A stretch of 64,000 nucleotides of DNA from Neisseriaceae bacterium (GCA_017991555.1 JAGOQM010000001.1:372001-436000); one strand, 5' to 3'; shown: positions 17,752 to 25,993, numbered from the stretch's first letter. Notes: generated by a model not told the origin, from the letters alone. Program-made: numbers and translations.

Positions 17752-19116
17752 CTAAATGATTTCAAAATAGCGCGCCAGCTCCCAATCACTGACGTGACGC
17801 TGAAATTCCCGCTCTTCCCATTCTTTCATGCTGGCGAAATGGTCTACAAAATCAGCCCCAAACGCTTCAATCGCTGCCTCTGAGCCCCGCAGTCGCTGCG
17901 CCGCATCCCATAACGTTCGCGGCAACACCCGCGCTTCGGGCACGGTCACGGCATAGGCATTGCCGCTAATGGGCGCATCCGGTTCGAGCTGATGGCGAAT
18001 ACCGTGCAGGCCTGCGGCCAAGACCCCTGCAACCGCTAGGTAAGGATTGGCATCGGCGCCTGGTACGCGGAACTCGATGCGCTGCGATGACGGACCGCCA
18101 GTAATGGCGCGAATGGCCACGGTTCGATTATCAATGCCCCATAAGGCCGTGGTCGGTGCCCAGTAGCCAGGGACCAAACGACGATAGCTGTTGATGTTGG
18201 GCGCAAACAAACACATAAATTCAGCGCTAAGCTGCTGCAGGCCGCCAATAAACCAGCGCATCGTCTGGCTGATGCCATTGGTGGCGGCCGCATCGTAAAA
18301 GGCACTGGTGCCGTCTAAGCCTTGTAAAGAAATATGGAGATGGCCCCCTTGGCCAGAATAGTCAGGATGCCACTTGGCCATAAACGACAGCATGCGGCCC
18401 TGCTGATGTGCCCAAGCCTTGCTAAAGGTTTTAAACAGCGCCGCATTGTCTGCCGCCAGGCTGGTCTCGGTGACCGCCAAGGCCGCTTCCATCATGCCGG
18501 GGCCGGTTTCTTCATGAATGCTCTCGATCGGCATCTTCATCTGGGCACATAAGGCCAATAACCCTTCATAAAAATCATGGTGCATGGCCGTACGCAGCAT
18601 AGAGTAACCAAACGCCCCCTCGCCTAAGGGCTTGGGTTGGGTAAACTGCTTGGCGCGAAGCGCTTCGTGTGGTTCGTCTAACACCAAAAACTCATATTCA
18701 AAGCCGGTCCGGCTGTTAAACCCCATTTGCGTCGCCGTCTCCAGCACCCGTAACAACACATTGCGCGGGCAAATGCCAGCCAGACGCCCTGCTAGCTGAC
18801 CGGGCACAAACAGCTGATCGCCTTCCAACGGCAGCACCCGATAGTGCGCCGGCAATAACGTCAGCTGGGCATCGCCATAACCGCTGGCCCAACCGGTTAA
18901 GCGAATGTTGTCTAATAGAGCATCATTGACGTCCCAACCCATCACCACATCACAAAAACTCAGGCCCTGCGACAGCGCCAAAGTGAATTTTTCCGTCGAC
19001 ACATACTTACCGACCAACACCCCTTCTAAATCAAAAAAGCCTACTTTCACGTGGCTTAGCCCACGCGCTGTAATCTCTGCCAGCAGCGCCTGAGTGTGCC
19101 TTGCTGTCGATTCCAT
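17752..19116 (-). CDS. Glutamine-synthetase-like gamma-glutamylamine ligase (PuuA/GlnA4 type)
   Basis: A 454-residue member of the glutamine synthetase fold. Visible are GFEYEFLVLDEP (metal-binding Glu), HEETGPGMMEAAL, SGQGGHLHISLQ (the conserved GGHxHxSL with ATP/metal His), and SSQRIEFRVPGADANPYLAVAGVLAAG, close to RIE-xR-x(P/L)GADANPYL of GS. Real glutamine synthetases have a longer adenylylation region that is absent here. The family ligates glutamate to amines using ATP (putrescine, ethanolamine, isopropylamine). Operon neighbours favour ethanolamine. It is first in the leftward operon, divergent from an RpiR regulator. Confidence 0.88.
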   Translation of the reverse strand: MESTARHTQALLAEITARGLSHVKVGFFDLEGVLVGKYVSTEKFTLALSQGLSFCDVVMGWDVNDALLDNIRLTGWASGYGDAQLTLLPAHYRVLPLEGDQLFVPGQLAGRLAGICPRNVLLRVLETATQMGFNSRTGFEYEFLVLDEPHEALRAKQFTQPKPLGEGAFGYSMLRTAMHHDFYEGLLALCAQMKMPIESIHEETGPGMMEAALAVTETSLAADNAALFKTFSKAWAHQQGRMLSFMAKWHPDYSGQGGHLHISLQGLDGTSAFYDAAATNGISQTMRWFIGGLQQLSAEFMCLFAPNINSYRRLVPGYWAPTTALWGIDNRTVAIRAITGGPSSQRIEFRVPGADANPYLAVAGVLAAGLHGIRHQLEPDAPISGNAYAVTVPEARVLPRTLWDAAQRLRGSEAAIEAFGADFVDHFASMKEWEEREFQRHVSDWELARYFEII

Positions 19117-19164
19117 GACCGTCTCCTTTTATGCCATTTAGCTTGTTATGCAAAAAGAATAAAC

Positions 19165-19208
19165 AGTATACTTCACCAAATCAAGCTAATTTTGTAATAT
19201 AAATTACA
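19165..19208. promoter_or_regulatory. Operator palindrome and candidate promoter between ligase and RpiR genes
   Basis: TGTAATATAAATTACA at 19193-19208 has perfect 6-bp arms around ATAA and lies in the 158-bp divergent intergenic region. A -10-like TATACT on the minus strand (19165-19170) sits about 50 bases upstream of the ligase gene. RpiR/MurR regulators bind AT-rich palindromes, so this is the best candidate operator for both genes. It is read directly from sequence; regulator assignment is by neighbourhood. Confidence 0.55.
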
Positions 19209-19274
19209 CACTGCGGCATTTATGACAAAAGCGTTTCGTGCTAACATTCAAATACAAATCAAAAGGTTAAAAGG

Positions 19275-20135
19275 ATGAACGAACAGTCTATTGAATACTT
19301 GTTGAGAATACGCTTCGACACGCTTTCCCCGACCGAGAAGAAAGTGGCCCGTATTTTGATCCAGCAATACCCCATTGCTGGCTTAGAAACCATTGCCCAG
19401 TTAGCCCAAAAAGCCGCCGTCAGCGGGCCAACCGTTTTGCGTTTAATCACCAAGCTGGGCTTTGGTGGTTACAACCAGTTTCAAGAGGCGCTGCGCACCG
19501 AGCTGGCGCCACAGCGGCGCTCACCGCTGGCCAGACGCCAGCCCAATATGGCCATACCGCCCCATGACTTTTTGAACCAGTATGCAGACAACCTAAAACA
19601 CCTGATTGATCAAACCATGGCCCAGCTGCTGCCAGCAGATTTTGAAACCACGGTGGCGCTGCTGGGCCACCCCAAATATCGGCTGTGGCTCATTGGTGGC
19701 CACATCACTGGCCCGATTGCCGAGTATTTTGGGCATCACCTCCAAGCCATCCGCCCTAACGTCGGCCTGCTGCGCCCCATGTCACACACTTGGATGGATG
19801 CCCTTGTCGACATGGGCAAGCACGACGTGTTGGTGATTTTTGACATTCGCCGCTATTGGCCAGAACTACACCCTTTAGCGCAGCAAGCGCGCGCTCAAAA
19901 AAGCCACATCGTGTTGGTGACCGACCAATGGCAATCGCCCCTACACACACTCTCTAACGTGACCCTGATCGCGCATACCGAAGGCCATAGCGGCTGGGAC
20001 ACCAATGTGTCGATCATGGCCCTCGTCGATGCCCTCATTGCCGCACTGAACAACCAAGACTGGCATCGCACCAAGGCCCGGCTGGAACAAATCGAGCGTT
20101 TGCGCCTGGCCTTACAGCCGCCGGAACAGCCCTAA
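19275..20135 (+). CDS. MurR/RpiR family transcriptional regulator
   Basis: A 286-residue regulator. Residues 1-80 form the HTH_6 domain (LSPTEKKVARILIQQYP, then AVSGPTVLRLITKLGFGGYNQFQEALR). Residues about 120-265 form a SIS sugar-isomerase-like ligand domain (RLWLIGGHITGPIAEYFGHHL, DVLVIFDIRRY). Such proteins sense phosphorylated or small-molecule ligands. Divergent from the gamma-glutamyl ligase operon, it most likely controls it; the natural ligand could be ethanolamine or a phosphorylated derivative, which would fit the organophosphate-type transporter in the operon. AAAGG lies ahead of the ATG. Confidence 0.87.
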   Translation: MNEQSIEYLLRIRFDTLSPTEKKVARILIQQYPIAGLETIAQLAQKAAVSGPTVLRLITKLGFGGYNQFQEALRTELAPQRRSPLARRQPNMAIPPHDFLNQYADNLKHLIDQTMAQLLPADFETTVALLGHPKYRLWLIGGHITGPIAEYFGHHLQAIRPNVGLLRPMSHTWMDALVDMGKHDVLVIFDIRRYWPELHPLAQQARAQKSHIVLVTDQWQSPLHTLSNVTLIAHTEGHSGWDTNVSIMALVDALIAALNNQDWHRTKARLEQIERLRLALQPPEQP

Positions 20136-20220
20136 CCCCCCATTGTCACGATGCATCACGGCCCATTGCTCTTGGCCGCTTAGGACCGTTTAAACCACAC
20201 GTTGCGCCGGCCAAAGCAAT

Positions 20221-20277
20221 TATTACCCGGGTAATATTGACACAAATTATTCTCCTTATTATTATACGGGTAATAAT
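20221..20277 (+). promoter_or_regulatory. Strong promoter bracketed by two palindromic operators, upstream of the DUF2239 gene
   Basis: A perfect 16-bp palindrome TATTACCCGGGTAATA (20221-20236) directly abuts a consensus -35 TTGACA (20237-20242). The -10 TATTAT (20260-20265) follows at 17 bp. A second, imperfect copy (20258-20277; ATTATTA...TAATAAT around ACGG) covers the -10. Both share GGGTAATA, 39 bp apart. The layout is that of a tightly repressed promoter. No regulator gene is adjacent apart from the RpiR gene upstream. Confidence 0.75.
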
Positions 20278-20289
20278 CAAGGAGCCCTC

Positions 20290-20880
20290 ATGTCTCATAC
20301 CCAAAGCTATACCTGTTTTAACGGCCACAGCCGCATGGTCTCTGGCACGTTGCAAACCGTGGCCATGGCCGTCAAACAAGTGCTTGAAAACGAAGGCCAA
20401 CACAGCCTGCTCATTTTTGACGACCAAAGTGGCCGCAGCATCGACATCAACACCCAAGGCAGTTACGACGACGTTTTGGCCCGTTTTGCCAGCAGCGCAG
20501 CACCAGTAGCTAAACCAGAAGATGCCGAACCACAGCCTCGCGGCCGCGGCCGCCCTAAGCTGGGGGTGGTGCCCAAAGAAATTACCCTGTTACCACGCCA
20601 CTGGGACTGGCTGGCCACCCAGCCCGGTGGCGCTTCGGTGACCCTACGCAAGCTGGTGGAGCAGGCCCGCAGCGAGCACAGTGGCCAAGATTTACAGCGC
20701 CAGGCGCAAGAACGTGCCTATCACTTTATGGCGGCCATGGCCGGCGACCTGCCCCTATTTGAGGCCGCCAGCCGCGCCCTATTCGCCCAGCAACCCGCAC
20801 AGCTAAGCGAGGCCATGCAAGGCTGGCCCGGCGACATTCGCCATCATGTTTTATACTTGGCCACGCCCGTGGCCGCCTAG
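20290..20880 (+). CDS. DUF2239 family protein
   Basis: 196 residues with no signal peptide or membrane segment. The N terminus (YTCFNGHSRMVSGTLQTVAMAVK, then LLIFDDQSGRSIDIN) and the C-terminal part (RGRGRPKLGVVPKEITLLPRHWDWLATQPGGASVTLRKLVEQAR) match my memory of DUF2239. The RGRPKLGVVPKEVTLLPRHW segment resembles a short basic DNA-contacting region, so nucleic-acid binding is conceivable but unproven. It has its own operator-flanked promoter and its own terminator, so it is a single-gene unit. AGGAG precedes the ATG. Function unknown. Confidence 0.8.
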   Translation: MSHTQSYTCFNGHSRMVSGTLQTVAMAVKQVLENEGQHSLLIFDDQSGRSIDINTQGSYDDVLARFASSAAPVAKPEDAEPQPRGRGRPKLGVVPKEITLLPRHWDWLATQPGGASVTLRKLVEQARSEHSGQDLQRQAQERAYHFMAAMAGDLPLFEAASRALFAQQPAQLSEAMQGWPGDIRHHVLYLATPVAA

Positions 20881-20887
20881 CTTGACC

Positions 20888-20923
20888 AAAAAACGCCCTA
20901 ACGGCAAAACCGTTAGGGCGTTT
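20888..20923 (+). terminator. Terminator after DUF2239 gene (copy 1 of a repeated hairpin)
   Basis: A perfect 14-bp stem (AAACGCCCTAACGG at 20891-20904, loop CAAAA, partner at 20910-20923) begins 10 bases after the stop. The core is nearly identical to the hairpin at 24100-24132. Flanking A and T runs make it usable on both strands. Confidence 0.85.
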
Positions 20924-21055
20924 AAAAATATCCGATAGGCTAATGATGTTTGCCATTGGTCTCCTTCTGGCATTAAGCCATTAAAAATACCCTGACGAAT
21001 CCAGCACCAGGGCATCTTAAACTTTGCTTTAATGTGGCAAGGCTTAGCCACTTTT

Positions 21056-21685
21056 CTAAGGTTTTAAAACCGTGACCACCAGGTCAGACGCAAGGCCTAG
21101 CTCGTGCGCCGAGGGGTTTAGCTTGCCCATCACCCTCAGACCCTGTAGGTGACACAAAATAAACACTGCCGCCGCCTCGGGCTCAATGCTTGTGTTTATC
21201 GACCCATCGCGCTGACCCAGCCGCACAATACGCATCAACAGCCCCTTCAGTTCTTCAATACAGCCTTCGACCCTGTCCGCGACTTGGGCGCTAAAGGTCG
21301 TCAACTCGACGGCGCTGGTCACCACCAAGCAGCCTTTTAACCCTTCAACACTATGAGAAGCACTGACATACAGTTTTAACAGCGCCCGCAGTTTTTCCAT
21401 GCCAGACGTTTCTGCCGCCACGATGCCGTCCGTGACCCTACCATTTCTGGCATTGTATCGCTGCAAAGCGGCCATAAAAAGAGCCTCTTTATCTTTAAAA
21501 GCTTTGTAAAGACTGCCCGTAACCAAGCCCATCGCCTGGGCCAAAGCACTGATTGAAGCCCCGCTATAACCACGCTCACAAAAAACATCAATGGCTCGAT
21601 CCAACGCTTCATCGACATCATAGGTTCGGGGTCGCCCCAACGGCTTATGCTTCACTGGGGCAGCCGCATGATTATGTTTCACCAT
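21056..21685 (-). CDS. TetR/AcrR family transcriptional repressor
   Basis: 209 residues. GRPRTYDVDEALDRAIDVFCERGYSGASISALAQAMGL-V-GSLYKAFKDKEALF is the classic TetR helix-turn-helix (residues 17-70); the C-terminal ligand domain resembles the NemR/AcuR-like group. It is transcribed in the same direction as the SDR and MFS genes upstream, 137 bases after the SDR gene. A palindrome in the promoter of the MFS gene (23976-23985) is a candidate site. It would release DNA on binding a small toxic compound that the SDR reduces or the MFS expels. Confidence 0.85.
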   Translation of the reverse strand: MVKHNHAAAPVKHKPLGRPRTYDVDEALDRAIDVFCERGYSGASISALAQAMGLVTGSLYKAFKDKEALFMAALQRYNARNGRVTDGIVAAETSGMEKLRALLKLYVSASHSVEGLKGCLVVTSAVELTTFSAQVADRVEGCIEELKGLLMRIVRLGQRDGSINTSIEPEAAAVFILCHLQGLRVMGKLNPSAHELGLASDLVVTVLKP

Positions 21686-21822
21686 GATTAATTAAGTGCT
21701 CCTTTCACAACTGGTCTTTGTCATCTGAGTAAATGGCTTTTCACTCAACACAGCATGCCACAGCCCGCTTCATGACGCCAGACTAAACTGGCGCCACTAA
21801 GCTTAATCAGCCCACTGGCCCT

Positions 21823-22599
21823 TTAAAGCTGAGTGCCACCAGACACATCAATCACCTGCCCCGTCGTCCATCGATTCTCAGACGAGGCCAAATACGCAAT
21901 CAAATTAGCCACTTCCTCTGCCTCACCCACCCGGGCAAAAACGGACCGACTGGCGGCCGCTCGACGGGCTTCTGGCAAGGCCAAATAATCAACGTTCATG
22001 TCGGTGTCGATGACGCCCGGTGCCACAGCATTTACTGTAATGCGCCGAGGCCCAAACTCGGCCGCAAGCGACAGCGTTAAAGACTCCATAGCGGCTTTAG
22101 AGGCGCTATAAAATGCGCGCTCAGGATCGGCAATGCGCGTTAAGGCGCTGGATAGGTTAATGATGCTGCCGCCTGCCACCAAATACGGCGCAGCCGCCTG
22201 AATTAAATAAAATGGGGCCTCTAGGTTTACCGCCAGCGTGTCCTTGACGATTGTGGGCGTGCTCTTTGACAATGAAGCCACATGCAATAAGCCTGCGTTG
22301 TTCACCAGGATGTCTAGCGCTACCCGCCCAACATACAGCGCCACAGCTTGGCTAAACGCGTGCCATAGGTTTTCTGCTCCCTTGTGCGCATCTGGTGAAA
22401 ACTGAGCCTGCAAAGCCTCGGCCTGCACGCCTAATGAACGTACGGCCAACACCGCTTCTTCAGCCGCTGCTTTGTTATGCACGTAATGAATGCCAATAAA
22501 GGCCGCACCACCCAATGCCAGCTGTTGCACCACCGCCCGCCCAATGCCTCGACCCCCACCGGTCACCAAGGCGATCTTGCCTGAAAATCTTGTTAACAT
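21823..22599 (-). CDS. Short-chain dehydrogenase/reductase
   Basis: 258 residues from the ATG at 22599, which has AAAGGA just upstream; longer in-frame starts run through the end of the MFS gene and are rejected. It has the TGGGRGIG NAD(P) loop near the N terminus, NNAG (in ILVNNAGLL), the YSASK catalytic pair, and a C-terminal WTTGQVIDVSGGTQL typical of FabG-like SDRs. Substrate is unknown. It follows the MFS gene by 56 bases and probably acts with it in detoxification. Confidence 0.87.
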   Translation of the reverse strand: MLTRFSGKIALVTGGGRGIGRAVVQQLALGGAAFIGIHYVHNKAAAEEAVLAVRSLGVQAEALQAQFSPDAHKGAENLWHAFSQAVALYVGRVALDILVNNAGLLHVASLSKSTPTIVKDTLAVNLEAPFYLIQAAAPYLVAGGSIINLSSALTRIADPERAFYSASKAAMESLTLSLAAEFGPRRITVNAVAPGVIDTDMNVDYLALPEARRAAASRSVFARVGEAEEVANLIAYLASSENRWTTGQVIDVSGGTQL

Positions 22600-22655
22600 A
22601 TCGAATCCTTTATCTCTCGTTAAAAAAACACCCGTACACACTGCTGAATGGCCGC

Positions 22656-23810
22656 CTAATGAGGATAGTTGGCTTTTTTTAAAAATGGCAACACGCTGGC
22701 CAAGCCCAAAACTGCCAACACCAGGCCCACCCACAAAGGCGAACGAACCCCATACCCCCAAGCAATGCCTATGCCGCCAAGCCAAGAGCCTAAGCCCAAG
22801 CCAATGTTGATGACCGATGTGTGCACCGTATTCACCAGCGGCCCAGGGTGGGCCACGTTCATGACCCTCGTGATCATGGCGGGATTCATCGGCAAACCTG
22901 CCAAACCAATCAGCACCAGCGCCACCACGCTGACGGTTTGAGAATCGCCAAACAAGGCAAACAGCAAAAGGCTAAACGACAATACGGACAGGCCGCCCAC
23001 CACAACGGCAATGGTGTACCGATCGGCAAAAAACCGCCCCACGATTAAATTGCCCACCACGCTGGCCACGCCGTATAAGCCAAACAACAACGGCATGGTT
23101 GCCGCCTCAAAGCGCGCCACCTCGGTTAAGATCGGATACAAATAGCTAAAAGCAGCAAAGGTTGCGCCCAAAACCAAACCACTGGTGGCATAAGCCGCCC
23201 ATAACGGCCATTTTTTAAACTCCTTTAGCTCCTGCCCTAAACTAACGGCGTTTTGTTTGCCGCTGCTTGAAACCGTCAACCCAATAATGACCGCGCAGAC
23301 GGCCGCCAAAACGGCCACCACCCAAAAGCTTTCTCTCCAGCCAAAATACTGATCAATCATCGTGGCCATCGGCACGCCCACCACGGTTGCCAGCATTAGG
23401 CCACTGACCACGATCGAAGCCGCCCGACCTCGTGCTTGGAACGCAACCATCTCGGCACTCATGGCCAAGGCAATGCCAAAACAGGCCGATGCCGCCACCC
23501 CTGCCACAACCCGAGACAAAGCCATGACGGTGTAGTCATTGGCCAAGGCGGAGGTCACCTGTGACAGCACGTAAATAGCCAACAGGCCCAGCAGCCCATG
23601 CTTGTTAGGGACCCGTAATTTCAATAAGCCAATGGTTAGAATCGGCCCCCCGACCACCATTCCCAATGCGTACAGTGAAATTAAATAGCCAATTTCCGTG
23701 ACCGTGACGCCAAACGCCATAATCAATGAAGGCATCATCCCCGCAACCATAAATTCTGATGTGGTTAAGGCAAAAATTGCCAAACCCAAAATATAAACAA
23801 CTAAAGGCAT
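22656..23810 (-). CDS. MFS transporter, DHA1 type (arabinose/chloramphenicol exporter-like)
   Basis: 384 residues from the ATG at 23810, preceded by AAGGAAAAGG; the frame stays open upstream but lacks a better start. It begins MPLVVYILGLAIFALTTSEF, the start typical of the YdhP/AraJ/CmlA group of drug exporters, with 12 membrane segments. It is first in an MFS-SDR-TetR set. The upstream region holds a -35-like TTGACA on the minus strand (24015-24020) and a palindrome between it and the gene. Confidence 0.83.
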   Translation of the reverse strand: MPLVVYILGLAIFALTTSEFMVAGMMPSLIMAFGVTVTEIGYLISLYALGMVVGGPILTIGLLKLRVPNKHGLLGLLAIYVLSQVTSALANDYTVMALSRVVAGVAASACFGIALAMSAEMVAFQARGRAASIVVSGLMLATVVGVPMATMIDQYFGWRESFWVVAVLAAVCAVIIGLTVSSSGKQNAVSLGQELKEFKKWPLWAAYATSGLVLGATFAAFSYLYPILTEVARFEAATMPLLFGLYGVASVVGNLIVGRFFADRYTIAVVVGGLSVLSFSLLLFALFGDSQTVSVVALVLIGLAGLPMNPAMITRVMNVAHPGPLVNTVHTSVINIGLGLGSWLGGIGIAWGYGVRSPLWVGLVLAVLGLASVLPFLKKANYPH

Positions 23811-23975
23811 AACCTTTTCCTTGGTGAGTGTTGCTTTAGTGAACAACCTTTGCAGACCGATTTCGGCCATCAAACCATGGCAAGCCATCTTAATCACCTG
23901 ACCGCACAGCGATGCTGCTGGGTCAACGTTGGGTAACTGCCGCATTGGGCCAACCGTCTGATAAAATATAGAAAA

Positions 23976-23985
23976 AGAACGTTCT
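23976..23985. promoter_or_regulatory. AGAACGTTCT palindrome, likely TetR operator
   Basis: AGAACGTTCT is a perfect 10-bp palindrome inside a longer imperfect one (TATAGAAAAAGAACGTTCTCTAT). It lies just downstream of a candidate minus-strand promoter (TTGACA complement at 24015-24020). This position is where a TetR repressor would block transcription of the MFS-SDR-TetR genes. Confidence 0.5.
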
Positions 23986-24099
23986 CTATCTAATATGTCG
24001 GAGCCAAAGCGCAATGTCAAAACAATAATGAAAAAAGCATACTCTAAGACCAAAAAAGAGAACGCTGTCAGTCAGCAGCCTGCCCGTCCGTCATTAAAA

Positions 24100-24132
24100 A
24101 AACGCCCCAACGGCAAAACCGTCAGGGCGTTT
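24100..24132. terminator. Terminator-like hairpin (copy 2 of the repeated hairpin)
   Basis: AAACGCCCCAACGG, loop CAAAA, and CCGTCAGGGCGTTT form a stem with 12 of 14 pairs. It differs from the hairpin at 20888-20923 at only two positions in the core. It serves the leftward gene 24150-24482. Confidence 0.8.
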
Positions 24133-24149
24133 TAAACATAATATTAAAG

Positions 24150-24482
24150 CTAATACGGCCGAATGCGCCGATACTCCTCATCGTTAAACGCTTGGCCAAT
24201 GTCGCTCAGGGTCATCATCACCCCACCGGCCAGCAGCAACAGCTCGGCCATGGCGTCATTTAATTCTGGTTGTGGCATTTGGTAAGCAGGGTCAACCCGC
24301 GCCTGAGACTGGATTAAAACCGCCACCGCCGACAGCACCTGACCAAGGCCAAAATGGGCGGCCTGTACGTGTGATTGCATCAGGCTCAAATCGCCCGCGC
24401 TTAAGGCTTTAGGGTTGGCCACCGCCTCCGGATTGGCCAACACCGACGCCAAACCGCTGTAGTGATTGTGTAAATTACTCAT
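24150..24482 (-). CDS. Small hypothetical protein, 110 residues
   Basis: Start chosen at the ATG at 24482 because GAGGAGG lies 8 bases upstream; an in-frame start at 24563 lacks this. The product (MSNLHNHYSGLASVLANPEAV...) is mainly helical with a hydrophobic run LNDAMAELLLLAGGVMMTLSDI, without a signal peptide. It is weakly reminiscent of the short DUF3077/DUF6124-like proteins of pseudomonads, but I do not recognise the family. It has its own terminator. Confidence 0.6.
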   Translation of the reverse strand: MSNLHNHYSGLASVLANPEAVANPKALSAGDLSLMQSHVQAAHFGLGQVLSAVAVLIQSQARVDPAYQMPQPELNDAMAELLLLAGGVMMTLSDIGQAFNDEEYRRIRPY

Positions 24483-25006
24483 CGCCGCCTCCTCGACCCA
24501 ACGGCCAGAAGCGTGAACAGAAAACATGAAGTAAAAGAATATGGAGTCCAACGGATGGGGCATGTGCCATGATGAAACCTCTCGAGATTATTTAACCAGC
24601 CCTAATGCTGTCAAACAGGAGGGGTGGCGACAGAATGACGGGTTGACAGACTGGAACTCGAGCACCAGCGCACGCAAGCGTGCCCCACCATCTGCCACCA
24701 TAAGGGAACACATGGCCATGGGTAGGCGCAGACGTAAAAAACCGCATCAGCGGCACGTCTGCCGAGTTTACAGCCTGTCAAAGCCGGTTGGGTGATTGAA
24801 CCCAACGAAGCAAGTTTGGCGTAAAAAGAAAACGCCGTCAATACGATTTTAATATAAACAATACTGGACACGGCCAGGCCACGAACGAGACAATGGCATC
24901 AACAAGCGCCTAGGCTCGACGGCCTTATATCCCCACCGAACCATATCCGTACTGCCCAAAATCGAGTACACTAGGCGCCTTCCTTTCGCAGACTAGAAAA
25001 CCCACC
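24483..25006. other. 524-bp gap with a nested stem-loop and no convincing gene
   Basis: No confident gene is visible. A nested stem-loop lies at 24728-24762: GCAGACGT pairs with ACGTCTGC, and inside it CCGC-ATCA-GCGG forms a second stem. A short basic reading frame (MAMGRRRRKKPHQR...) runs through it. On the other strand a Cys/Trp-rich frame (24611-24871) looks like the spurious-looking proteins annotated near P4-like satellite ash/Icd regions. This is a resemblance from memory, not a match. The yaeQ start follows at 25007. Confidence 0.4.
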
Positions 25007-25555
25007 ATGGCCTTAAAAGCAACCATCTTCAAAGCAAACATCAACATCGCCGACATGAACCGCAATCACTACGAAGACGTGCAGCTGACGCTGGCGCAAC
25101 ACCCTTCGGAAAGCGAACAGCGAATGATGTTGCGGCTACTGGCGTGGATTTGTCATGCCGATGAACGGTTGGTGTTTACCAAGGGCTTGGCCGCCGACGA
25201 CGAGCCAGAGCTGTGGCGCTTAAACGATTACAACGAGCCAGACCTATGGATTGAGCTGGGCTTGCCCGATGAAAAACGCTTGCGTAAAGCCAGCCATCAG
25301 GCCGAACAGGTGATTTTATACGCCTACGGCGAGCGCGCTGGGACGATTTGGTGGCAGCAAAACCAAAACAAATTGGCGATGCACAAAAATCTGAGCGTGC
25401 TGTTTTTAGACGACGAACAAATGGCGCAGCTGGCCTCTTTGGCCAAGCGCAGCATGGTGATTCAGGCGACCCTACAAGAAGACACCATTTGGCTATCGGA
25501 CAGCGAGCAGCACTTAGGCTTTAAATTTACGCCCTGGCAAGAGGCGGTGGTTTAA
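25007..25555 (+). CDS. yaeQ: YaeQ family protein
   Basis: 182 residues, the usual YaeQ length. It begins MALKATIFKANINIADMNRNHYEDV, and RMMLRLLAWICHADERLVFTKGL and DEPELWRLNDYNEPDLWIELG are family-typical. The fold is related to PD-(D/E)xK nucleases, but the biochemical role is not established; a link to transcription-elongation loss (RfaH suppression) has been reported for E. coli YaeQ. The stop is immediately followed by the arfB ATG, so the two are one unit. Confidence 0.92.
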   Translation: MALKATIFKANINIADMNRNHYEDVQLTLAQHPSESEQRMMLRLLAWICHADERLVFTKGLAADDEPELWRLNDYNEPDLWIELGLPDEKRLRKASHQAEQVILYAYGERAGTIWWQQNQNKLAMHKNLSVLFLDDEQMAQLASLAKRSMVIQATLQEDTIWLSDSEQHLGFKFTPWQEAVV

Positions 25556-25972
25556 ATGCTGGTGATTTCGAATCAGGCCCAAATTAGCCTCGACGAAATT
25601 GAACTCACCGCCATCCGCGCTCAGGGTGCGGGCGGCCAGCACGTGAACAAAACCTCTACGGCAATTCATCTGCGCTTTGACATCAAAGCTTCGAGCCTGC
25701 CCGAATACCATCAGCAGCGGCTGTTGGCCATGAACCATCATTTGATTAGCCCCGCGGGCGTGGTGGTGATTAAGGCTCAGGCGCATCGCAGCCAGGAAAT
25801 GAATAAAGAAGCCGCTTTAGCACGGCTGGTGGCCTTGATTCAGGAGGCCCTGGTGGTTGAAAAAACCAGACGGCCAACACGGCCCACCCTGGGCTCAAAA
25901 AAAAGACGCCTCGAAGGCAAAACCCGCAAAGGGGCCACCAAGGCCTTACGCGGCAAGGTACGCTTCGACTGA
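25556..25972 (+). CDS. arfB: Peptidyl-tRNA hydrolase ArfB (ribosome rescue)
   Basis: 138 residues. It has [20 protein letters not shown] with the catalytic GGQ motif and a basic C-terminal tail ([35 protein letters not shown]) that enters the mRNA channel of stalled ribosomes. It releases peptides from non-stop complexes. It starts directly at the yaeQ stop codon (TAA ATG). Confidence 0.95.
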   Translation: MLVISNQAQISLDEIELTAIRAQGAGGQHVNKTSTAIHLRFDIKASSLPEYHQQRLLAMNHHLISPAGVVVIKAQAHRSQEMNKEAALARLVALIQEALVVEKTRRPTRPTLGSKKRRLEGKTRKGATKALRGKVRFD

Positions 25973-25993
25973 GCAGGCTTACCCACCCCACAC

